From Candidatus Woesearchaeota archaeon (GTDB taxonomy: Archaea; Nanobdellota; Nanobdellia; SCGC-AAA011-G17; JACPNG01), in contig JACPNG010000022.1 in assembly GCA_016185605.1 (NCBI GenBank), positions 34,139 to 79,216 on the forward strand: 45,078 nt of DNA, in the 5' to 3' direction. This document shows positions 37,880-45,078 of the stretch, one piece after another. The notes under the pieces were generated by a model that made no database searches, was not told the origin of the DNA, and worked only from the letters and a program-made list of their open reading frames with translations. How positions within the stretch are numbered: the stretch's first letter is position 1; the number at the start of each line of letters is the position of its first letter. Made by a program: the position numbers and the translations under genes.

Positions 37880-39211
37880 ATGAAAATGGAATTTTTTAGC
37901 GTTGGAGGCTATAGTGAGGTCGGCAAGAACATGTCGGCTGTAAAAATAAATGATTCTATAATTATTTTGGATATGGGCTTTTTTCTCCCTGCTTTGGTAG
38001 ATTTTGAGGAGTCTGGGGGAGAGAGAAAAAACCTTACAGCAGAGGGAATGATAAAACTAGGGGCAATTCCAAATGACAAATTATTAAGGCCATTAAAAGA
38101 CAAGGTTAAAGGCATTGTTCTGGGGCACTGCCATCTAGACCATATTGGCTCTGTTCCTTTTTCAGCCCCTAATTATGATGCCCCAATTCTAGGAAGCCCC
38201 TATACATTAGAAGTCTTAAGATCTGAATTGGAAAATGAAAGGGTTTCTTTAAAAAATAAATTATTAAAAATAAATCCCAACTCAAGCTATAAATTAGATA
38301 ATGTCGAGGTTGAATTTATACACATGACTCATTCTACATTACAAACTTCCTTGGTTGCATTGCATACTAAGGAAGGAACTATATTATATGCAAATGACTT
38401 TAAGTTTGACAATTCCCCTGTAATCCAGAAGAAGCCAAATTATAAAAGATTAAAGCAGTTAGGAAAAGAAAATGTAATTGCCTTGGTTGTTGAATCCTTG
38501 TATGCCCATCAAGAGGGCAAGACTCCTTCTGAAAAAGTAGCTAGGGAAATGCTAAAAGATGTCATGCTTTCTGTAGAAAATACTGAAAATGCAATTATCT
38601 GCACAACATTTGCCTCTCATATCTCCAGATTAAAATCCATGGCTGAGTTTGGGGAAAAATTAAACAGAAAAGTAGTATTTTTGGGAAGATCAATGCAGAA
38701 ATATATTAATGCAGCTGAGAATCTTAAATTAGTTGAGCTGTCAAAAAGGCATGAGGTAATAGGATATTCTTCAAAAGTTAAGAAAAAGCTTTCTGATATT
38801 GAAAGGCATGGAAGGAATAAATATTTGATAATCTGCACAGGAGGACAGGGAGAGCCTGGATCTATGCTGACAAGATTAGCTTCCCATCAGCTTCCTTTTG
38901 AATTATTAAAGGATGATCATGTTATATTTTCAAACAGAACAATTCCTGTAGAAATCAACATAAGAAACAGGGATAAATTAGAGAGGGATTTAAAAAACAA
39001 GCATGTTAGAATCTTCAAGGATATTCATGTATCTGGGCATGCTTACAGGGAAGATTTAAGGGACTTAATTAATATGGTAAAGCCAAAGAATATAATTCCA
39101 GCTCATGGACCATTAGAAAAATTAAATAATCTAGCTTCTTTAGCCTTTGATATGGGATATTCCAAGAAGGAAGTAAAGATTATGAGTGACGGGCATAGTG
39201 TTGAGATTTAG
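37880..39211 (+). CDS. rnj: Ribonuclease J-type metallo-beta-lactamase/beta-CASP nuclease
   Basis: SVGGYSEVGKNMSAVKI, GHCHLDHIGSVPF, ICTGGQGEPGSML, HVSGHAYREDLRDLI, IIPAHG. Confidence 0.92.
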   Translation: MKMEFFSVGGYSEVGKNMSAVKINDSIIILDMGFFLPALVDFEESGGERKNLTAEGMIKLGAIPNDKLLRPLKDKVKGIVLGHCHLDHIGSVPFSAPNYDAPILGSPYTLEVLRSELENERVSLKNKLLKINPNSSYKLDNVEVEFIHMTHSTLQTSLVALHTKEGTILYANDFKFDNSPVIQKKPNYKRLKQLGKENVIALVVESLYAHQEGKTPSEKVAREMLKDVMLSVENTENAIICTTFASHISRLKSMAEFGEKLNRKVVFLGRSMQKYINAAENLKLVELSKRHEVIGYSSKVKKKLSDIERHGRNKYLIICTGGQGEPGSMLTRLASHQLPFELLKDDHVIFSNRTIPVEINIRNRDKLERDLKNKHVRIFKDIHVSGHAYREDLRDLINMVKPKNIIPAHGPLEKLNNLASLAFDMGYSKKEVKIMSDGHSVEI

Positions 39212-39258
39212 AATTTTTAATCCAAAATCTTTAATAATTATAATATACTATTTTTTAG

Positions 39259-39636
39259 ATGAACAAAAAAGTAATTCTCACTGTAAGGATATTATTTGGG
39301 ATTATATTAATCATATTTGGGGGAATGGCATTCTTAAACCTAGAAATTCCTGATTTTTACCCTGCTGAAGCTAAATTATTTCTTGAGGCACTGGCTGCTA
39401 CAGGATATATGAACCCTATTATAGGGATTATCTTTATAATTGCTGGATTGATGTTTGTTTTAGGAATGTATGTTGCTCTTGGCGCTATACTTTTAGCTCC
39501 TATACTTGTGAATATTATTTTATTTCATATATTTCTTGATATAAAATCAATTATTATTGGTTTAGTATTTGCTTTACTAAATATATTCATAGCGTATACA
39601 GAATGGGATAAATATAAGCCCTTATTAAGGAAATAA
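39259..39636 (+). CDS. DoxX-like membrane protein
   Basis: Four TM; LTVRILFGIILIIFGGMAFL...FLEALAATGYMNPIIGIIFIIAGLMFVLGMYVALGAILLAPILVNIILFH. Confidence 0.75.
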   Translation: MNKKVILTVRILFGIILIIFGGMAFLNLEIPDFYPAEAKLFLEALAATGYMNPIIGIIFIIAGLMFVLGMYVALGAILLAPILVNIILFHIFLDIKSIIIGLVFALLNIFIAYTEWDKYKPLLRK

Positions 39637-39637
39637 A

Positions 39638-39832
39638 TTAAATTTTAATGAAAATATTTCTTTTCCCTTTTAACTTCTCTACTTTTTCATATCTTCCTTC
39701 ATTTATGCATTTAAAGCACTTTTCTGTGTAGTCTGTAGAATAAGGCTTTCCAGGAGTTCCTTTCCAGCATTTTCTTTTGCATCTAAACAGAGTTAATCCA
39801 TGTATTGGACACTCTAAAATCCTCTTCTTCAT
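39638..39832 (-). CDS. Small Cys-rich protein
   Basis: MKKRILECPIHGLTLFRCKRKCWKGTPGKPYSTDYTEKCFKCINEG; internal Met preferred to the ORF-track start at 39883. Confidence 0.45.
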   Translation of the reverse strand: MKKRILECPIHGLTLFRCKRKCWKGTPGKPYSTDYTEKCFKCINEGRYEKVEKLKGKRNIFIKI

Positions 39833-40119
39833 CTGAACACGCTCCAGACTTTCTCTGAAGCGGGCACATGCCTTTGCACTCACTTCATTTGTTCCTTTAA
39901 GGAACTAAGTCTTAACGCATGTTCATTTCTATAATTATCATCTTGTAATTTCCCCCTTAATACATTTTATAAATTTTTAATAAAATTGCTGACAACTAGA
40001 AGAAAAATATAGGTATATGAGCCTTAAGCTGTAATCTTTTACCAATAATCTTTAATCCTTAGTCTTTAAAGCATCACATCACATCCTAAGGTGTCAACAC
40101 CGGTTGGAGTTGCATAATA

Positions 40120-40156
40120 TTATCTTATACTAAATTATAGATTTAGTATAAGATAA
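40120..40156. repeat. Perfect 15-bp inverted repeat with 7-nt loop
   Basis: TTATCTTATACTAAA-TTATAGA-TTTAGTATAAGATAA. Confidence 0.85.
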
Positions 40157-40216
40157 CACTACACGCCTATACTACTTCAAGCCATCAGCAATCTTATCCA
40201 TCAAAGACAGATAAGC

Positions 40217-40675
40217 TTAATCTAGCAACTTGGTTGTCCAGTTAGTAATCTGTATTTTATTATCAAGCTGGATTTTATCAATCTCTAATTTTTCTAATTT
40301 ATCCTCTACTTCAAGTTCATCAAGTTGAGGAACTAACTCTTTTTCATCTTTGTCTCTAAATAAAAAATCTCTTTTTCTCTCGAATAAAGTGCTTAAATGT
40401 GAAATTTTGCTGCGTAAATCATTAACCTTTATTATTGCTTCAGCTAATGTTATTGTTTCTCCAGTAACTTTTGTGTTTATATTGGTTTTTTGTATTTTAA
40501 TCTTTAACTCAAGTATATCTTCAATCTTTTTGTTTATTTCTTCGCTTAACTTCTTAGGATCAAATTTTGTCTTTTTACCTTCTTCTACATAAACATTCTC
40601 TTTTCTCAATAAAATTAATCGTGCTAATCTACTCTTTTCTTTTTTTAATGTGCTTAATGCTTCACCGAGTTTCAT
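40217..40675 (-). CDS. DIP1984-family-like protein
   Basis: MKLGEALSTLKKEKSRLARLILLRKENVYVEEGKK...KIQKTNINTKV...TLAEAIIKVNDLRSKISHLSTL...IDKIQLDNKIQITNWTTKLLD. Confidence 0.65.
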   Translation of the reverse strand: MKLGEALSTLKKEKSRLARLILLRKENVYVEEGKKTKFDPKKLSEEINKKIEDILELKIKIQKTNINTKVTGETITLAEAIIKVNDLRSKISHLSTLFERKRDFLFRDKDEKELVPQLDELEVEDKLEKLEIDKIQLDNKIQITNWTTKLLD

Positions 40676-40785
40676 TTTATATCTAAAAATTAACTTACTT
40701 AAATATATAGAACGTATGTTTTTGTGGGTGTAAAAACATTCCAAATTATGGAAAAGTTTATATATTCCATAGATTATAATATTTA

Positions 40786-40868
40786 TATAGGGGGACGCGA
40801 CCTGACGAAAGCCATATACGCTCTGCGTTGGTATGGGGAGTAGGATAGACGGACGCCATAACCCTGTA
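40786..40868 (+). ncRNA. Candidate structured RNA
   Basis: GC-rich island in AT-rich DNA; TATA-like GTTTATATATT ~25 bp upstream; closing pair TATAGGG/CCCTGTA; internal hairpin CCATAtACGC/GCGTtggTATGG. Confidence 0.5.
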
Positions 40869-40888
40869 CTTCATTTTCTTTGATTCTT

Positions 40889-41347
40889 TTATTGTTTCAA
40901 CCTTTCTATATTTAGAAGATTATCCAAAACAAGACTTGCCTGATATTCTGGAGTTCCTTCCACAAGTTCACTTTCCTTCTTTACAACAACTCTTTTTCCA
41001 TCAACAAATCCAACTAATTTATTAAAAGCCTTATATTGACGGTTATCTACTGAAATAAATATTATACAATTTTCGTGTTTTTTAATAAATTTAAGGACGT
41101 CTGCATAAGTGTCTATATTCTTATACAGTTCTTTGATTCCAAATTTTAAGAAATATGATTTGATATTTTCTCTTTTAATTGTCTTTTTGATATTTTTCAA
41201 ATAAATTTTCTTATTTCTAACTTCTTTATAGTGTCTAAACCTAGAGATTTTCGGCAACAACACAATTATTTTATCATGTTCAATAATATTATATCCAATT
41301 AAATTCTCTGAAAAATCAATAAAAATGTAATAATCAAATTCTTCCAT
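40889..41347 (-). CDS. Protein of unknown function
   Basis: 152-aa ORF (YYIFIDFSENLIGYNIIEHDKIIVLLP...). Confidence 0.6.
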   Translation of the reverse strand: MEEFDYYIFIDFSENLIGYNIIEHDKIIVLLPKISRFRHYKEVRNKKIYLKNIKKTIKRENIKSYFLKFGIKELYKNIDTYADVLKFIKKHENCIIFISVDNRQYKAFNKLVGFVDGKRVVVKKESELVEGTPEYQASLVLDNLLNIERLKQ

Positions 41348-41365
41348 TTTCTATCATAAATTAAC

Positions 41366-41575
41366 TTAAATTAGTTTATTATTCCTCTTGCTGCCATCTA
41401 AATATATAACCATTATGGACCTTTCACTTTCATCTTCTGCTAAATAACAATATAATAACTGGCCTTTTTCCAGACAACAGCCAGTTGCAACTAACTTATT
41501 AATAGAAATGCTTAAAGTAGCCCTCTTTTGGGTGATTTTACTCTCCCAGCCCATGTTATGGAATTTTATTTTCAT
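41366..41575 (-). CDS. Small protein of unknown function
   Basis: Likely start MKIKFHNMGWESKITQKRATLSISI...; CCLEKGQLLYCYL weakly recalls AbrB/SpoVT-type barrels. Confidence 0.4.
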   Translation of the reverse strand: MKIKFHNMGWESKITQKRATLSISINKLVATGCCLEKGQLLYCYLAEDESERSIMVIYLDGSKRNNKLI

Positions 41576-41646
41576 TTGAGTAAATAGATTACTATTATTG
41601 ATAACCAATATAAGTAACAATAGATATATAAATATTTTGGTACTTA

Positions 41647-42099
41647 ATGAGAAGTATTAAAATGCATCCAGTAGAAAAAGAAAAATTAATCCATAATAGA
41701 ATAATTGAGTTTCTGAGAAATAATCCCAAGGGTTTGACGATGACGGAATTAGTAAGAAATACTAAATTTTCCAGAAAAGCCATTGAAAAACATTTACAAG
41801 TATTAATTCTTGAAAATGAGATTTATATGAAGCAGTTTGGGGTTACTAAGGTTTATTACCCGAACCATAGGATTCATCATTTTGATTTTGAGAAGTTAAA
41901 TTATAATAACAGAACAATATGGTTTGATATTCTGGAAAATGAATTCGGAAGGTATTTGTTGATACAAAAAAAGAAAAAGGACGGAAATGAATGGGTTCAT
42001 GAGCATTCTATCACCATACCATTAGAGCAGACTAAAAAATTCGCGAATGCTTTAAACAAAATATTAAGTTCTTATAGAATTGATAAATTAGTTAAATAA
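41647..42099 (+). CDS. Winged-helix protein with C-terminal PUR/PC4-like segment
   Basis: IIEFLRNNPKGLTMTELVRNTKFSRKAIEKHLQVLILENEIYMK; RTIWFDILENEFGRYLLIQKKKK...SITIPLEQTKKFANALNKIL. Confidence 0.65.
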   Translation: MRSIKMHPVEKEKLIHNRIIEFLRNNPKGLTMTELVRNTKFSRKAIEKHLQVLILENEIYMKQFGVTKVYYPNHRIHHFDFEKLNYNNRTIWFDILENEFGRYLLIQKKKKDGNEWVHEHSITIPLEQTKKFANALNKILSSYRIDKLVK

Positions 42100-42111
42100 T
42101 TTAAAGATGGT

Positions 42112-43323
42112 TTAATGCATAGCATAATTTCTATTTCTGGAGAATCCCCTTCTGAACTTGTTATGGAATGGGACCCTTCTAAATCCTCTATTCTCTTCTA
42201 CTCTTACTGCGTTGATCCTTTCAATCATTATCTTTTCCATCTTTTCAATCTTAAAGGAATATTCTCTTAAGATAGAAGACATGTTTGGATGATCATCTTC
42301 TGATAATATATTAATTACTTTTCCTTCTTCTCCTGCTCTGGCTGTCCTTCCTATCCTATGGACATAATCTTTTGGATTTTTTGGAATATCATAGTTATAG
42401 ATATGAGAGACATTATCAATATGCAGTCCTCTTGAAGCCACATCTGTGCATACTAGAACTTGCACTTTGGCATCATTGAACATTTCTATAGTATTATTTC
42501 TTTTATTCTGGGATAATCCTCCATGGATTGGAATAGCTTTTATTTTATTAGATTGCAGATTTTTGGCTATGAAATCAACATTCCTTCTTGTGTTACAGAA
42601 AACCATCACTAATCCGGATTTTTCATGCTCCAATAAATATACTAATAATGATAGTTTCATCCCTCTTGTGATATTATAATAGACTTGCTTAAGCTTTTCA
42701 GGATCAACTAAATTATTAGCAGAAACTTTTATTGGAGAATTCATATATTTCTGGGCTAATCTTCTTATGTTATCTGAGATTGTAGCTGAGAAGAATAAAT
42801 TTTGCCTTTCTTTTGGGCATGATTTTATTATCTTTTCAATGTCTTCTATGAAACCCATCTCAAACATCCTGTCAGCTTCATCCAATACAAGAATATTAAC
42901 TTTTGATAAATTAATTGTATTTCTTTGGAGATGATCACATAATCTTCCTGGAGTGCCAACAACGACTTCAGCCCTTCTTAAAACATTAATTTGGGGATCT
43001 ATTGCAACTCCCCCATATATTGCTGTAATGTTTAAGTTTCTATGCTTTGAGATTAATTTTAATGAGTCTTTTACTTGGTTGGCTAATTCTCTAGTAGGGG
43101 TAATAACTAAAGCTTGTATTCCTTTGTTTGGAATTACTTTTTCTGATATTATAGTTCCGAAAGCTAATGTTTTTCCTGATCCAGTAGCTGATTCCCCTAT
43201 AACATCTTTTCCTTCTATGATTAATGGAATTGACCTTGATTGGATGTCTGTAGGCTCATTATAGCCAATTTCTTTTATATTTCTTAATAATTCATTGCTT
43301 AGTTTAAAATCTTCAAATTTCAT
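42112..43323 (-). CDS. DEAD-box RNA helicase
   Basis: Q-motif region, SATGSGKT, PTRELANQ, LDEADRMFEMGF, FSATIS, TDVASRGLHI, HRIGRTARAG. Confidence 0.95.
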   Translation of the reverse strand: MKFEDFKLSNELLRNIKEIGYNEPTDIQSRSIPLIIEGKDVIGESATGSGKTLAFGTIISEKVIPNKGIQALVITPTRELANQVKDSLKLISKHRNLNITAIYGGVAIDPQINVLRRAEVVVGTPGRLCDHLQRNTINLSKVNILVLDEADRMFEMGFIEDIEKIIKSCPKERQNLFFSATISDNIRRLAQKYMNSPIKVSANNLVDPEKLKQVYYNITRGMKLSLLVYLLEHEKSGLVMVFCNTRRNVDFIAKNLQSNKIKAIPIHGGLSQNKRNNTIEMFNDAKVQVLVCTDVASRGLHIDNVSHIYNYDIPKNPKDYVHRIGRTARAGEEGKVINILSEDDHPNMSSILREYSFKIEKMEKIMIERINAVRVEENRGFRRVPFHNKFRRGFSRNRNYAMH

Positions 43324-43513
43324 TTTTCTCCCTATTAGTTTATTTAGCACCTATATAGAAAAAGCGAAATGTTATGTTGTTACAAGTGCCTTCTCGTAAA
43401 TTGTAATGCTATTATACTAGGCTTTTTTATTGATTTATAAGGCTTTTGGTTTGTGAAAAATCTTTTTAATTTATTTTTTAAAAGATTATGTGGAGAGAAT
43501 TAAGAAATGAAAT

Positions 43514-43663
43514 TTAACAAGAACTTTCTTCCTTTAGCTTTCTTATTTTATTTTTTATAGCAGCAATAATAAATTCTTCCCTTGTGGAATATCCATATTT
43601 ATCTAATTTTTCATCCATCCTATTTACTAAATCTTTTTCTAACTTAATATTTATTATTTTCAT
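43514..43663 (-). CDS. Ribbon-helix-helix DNA-binding protein (49 aa)
   Basis: MKIINIKLEKDLVNRMDEKLDKYGYSTREEFIIAAIKNKIRKLKEESSC; below ORF track length cutoff. Confidence 0.65.
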   Translation of the reverse strand: MKIINIKLEKDLVNRMDEKLDKYGYSTREEFIIAAIKNKIRKLKEESSC

Positions 43664-43742
43664 TTAATAATTAGCATATCTAAAATATATAAAGATATCT
43701 TTAGATAAATATTTATAAAATATAACATTTGGAGAAAATTAA

Positions 43743-43826
43743 TTGAAAATTAAAGATCTTCCATGGTTTAACCGCCCAGGGTTTAAACTAACAAGAAATG
43801 AGATTTATTTCGAAAGTTTTAAATAG
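43743..43826 (+). pseudogene. Truncated radC 5' copy
   Basis: TTG AAA ATT AAA GAT CTT CCA TGG TTT AAC CGC CCA GGG TTT AAA CTA ACA AGA AAT... = xKIKDLPWFNRPGFKLTRN, then diverges to a stop; matches codons 2-19 of the gene at 44835. Confidence 0.8.
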
Positions 43827-43953
43827 CTGTTTGCCACTATTAAATCAATAAAATGAAAGAAAATATTTTTATATATATTCTGACTGCTTTTATTAATAAT
43901 GGGAGAAAAGAGATTATATTTAATTCTATTTATAATGGAGGAATTCTGTAAAA

Positions 43954-44187
43954 ATGGAGTCTGAATTAGAATTATTGAAAAAATCCGAAGAGGATTTGGA
44001 ATGGTTTAATGAAAATTATGAAGAGCTTAAAGAAGATTATGATAATGAGTTTGTGGCAATAAAAGAAGGAGAAGTTATATCCCATGATAAGGATTTTGAA
44101 AGATTATTGAATAAACTAAAAACTATGAAAGAAAATCCAGCGAAAGTAATCATAATGCACGTTTCGAAGATAAAGTTGATTTTATAG
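43954..44187 (+). CDS. DUF5678-like small protein
   Basis: NYEELKEDYDNEFVAIKEGEVISHDKDFERLLNKLK. Confidence 0.65.
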   Translation: MESELELLKKSEEDLEWFNENYEELKEDYDNEFVAIKEGEVISHDKDFERLLNKLKTMKENPAKVIIMHVSKIKLIL

Positions 44188-44196
44188 TTCTAAAAA

Positions 44197-44640
44197 ATGA
44201 GGATTCCCTTAAAGATTGTGGCGGGAAGATTACTTCTTAATGCCAGGTTAAATTCTCATAGTTATAGAATTGCTTTTGGACAGATTGTATTTGTTGTAGA
44301 TACGGGAAGTAATGAGACTTTTATAAGTGAAGGGGATGCTTTAAGACTCAATATACCAATTAACAAACTATCTTTTGAGAGGCATATTCGTATGGCAGGC
44401 TCCACTTTTGAATTACTTAAAACAAAATCTTTATCAATAATAATGAGGGATGAAGAAAATAAAACTCAAAAAATAGATTTAGATTTTTCTTATGTTGCAC
44501 GTGGAACTAAAAAAAGTGATAAAGAGAAGAATATAGCTCTCAGCTTTCCCTCTATCTTAGGATTGGATTTCTTGGAGAAAAATAAATTTTCTTTAGTTGT
44601 TACTCCCCATATGGATTTAGCTTATCTGGAGAAAGAGTAA
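44197..44640 (+). CDS. Retropepsin-like aspartic protease
   Basis: FVVDTGSNETFISEGDALRLNIP...RMAGSTFELLKTKSLSI...PSILGLDFLEKNKFSLVV. Confidence 0.7.
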   Translation: MRIPLKIVAGRLLLNARLNSHSYRIAFGQIVFVVDTGSNETFISEGDALRLNIPINKLSFERHIRMAGSTFELLKTKSLSIIMRDEENKTQKIDLDFSYVARGTKKSDKEKNIALSFPSILGLDFLEKNKFSLVVTPHMDLAYLEKE

Positions 44641-44663
44641 ATAACCATAAATATCGCATAATT

Positions 44664-44733
44664 ACCTCTCGGAAATTACACGACTACCTCTCCAATATTA
44701 CACAATGCTACCTCTCTGATATTACATGGCTAG
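44664..44733. repeat. Three imperfect 22-24 bp direct repeats (minus strand TGTAATNTNNGAGAGGTA)
   Basis: ACCTCTCggaaATTACAC / ACCTCTCcaatATTACAC / ACCTCTCtgatATTACAT. Confidence 0.8.
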
Positions 44734-44834
44734 TATGAGAATTCTGGGGTTTTAGGCTCTGGCTGTGGGTTTTACTGATGTTGTTTTGCGATTTTATAAA
44801 TATCTTTATAAAATCTGTAAAGGAAATAATTTAA

Positions 44835-45078
44835 ATGAAAATTAAGGATCTTCCATGGTTTAACCGTCCGGGATTTAAGCTGACTAGGAATGGGGTTAAA
44901 ACTTTGGATAATGCTGAATTATTAGCTATTATCTTTGGGGTTGGAGCTAATGGCGAATCTGCTTTAGAATTATCTAATAGATTATTAAAAGATTATAATC
45001 TTAATAAGCTGGATGATCTAAGCTTTAATGAGCTTAAGGAAGAATGCAATGACATTGTAAAGGCTTTACAATTATCTA
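44835..45078 (+). CDS. radC: RadC-family protein, N-terminal part (runs off window)
   Basis: MKIKDLPWFNRPGFKLTRNGVKTLDNAELLAIIFGVGANGESALELSNRLLKDY. Confidence 0.8.
   Translation, partial: MKIKDLPWFNRPGFKLTRNGVKTLDNAELLAIIFGVGANGESALELSNRLLKDYNLNKLDDLSFNELKEECNDIVKALQLS

Noticed and set aside
44664-44733. CRISPR array
   Set aside because: Only three imperfect units with 4-6 nt between conserved blocks; no spacers and no cas genes
1-45078. tRNA and rRNA genes
   Set aside because: No convincing GGTTCGAATCC-type T arms or rRNA-like conserved segments found by eye; a tRNAscan/Rfam run would be needed to be sure

Overview
This 45 kb AT-rich window is almost certainly from a DPANN-type archaeon (Woesearchaeota/Pacearchaeota-like). 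The archaeal markers are an archaeal DnaG-type primase, an archaeal-type GluRS, class III (archaellin-like) prepilin signals, a FlaI/FlaJ-like pilus ATPase and membrane proteins, KaiC/RAD55-like ATPases, an archaeal RNase J, archaeal BRE/TATA promoters and a 7S/SRP RNA. The layout is: (i) a mobile-looking island (~60-3230) with a transposase remnant, a GIY-YIG protein, a SocA/Panacea-like protein and a proteasome-beta-like Ntn hydrolase, directly abutting the SRP RNA gene; (ii) housekeeping and accessory genes, including an XRE-HTH protein with a sigma-70 region-4-like C-terminus, a tandem triplicated orphan family and a LspA-like signal peptidase; (iii) a large type IV pilus/Tad-like locus (26.4-37 kb); (iv) RNase J, a DIP1984-like protein, a DEAD-box helicase and small regulators; (v) a radC region with a truncated upstream radC copy and a DUF5678/retropepsin-like pair in between. 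The best candidates for something undescribed are the Panacea-like/proteasome-like island, the sigma-4-like archaeal regulator, the tandem triplicated family and two candidate structured RNAs. All assignments come from reading motifs by eye. No homology search was run.
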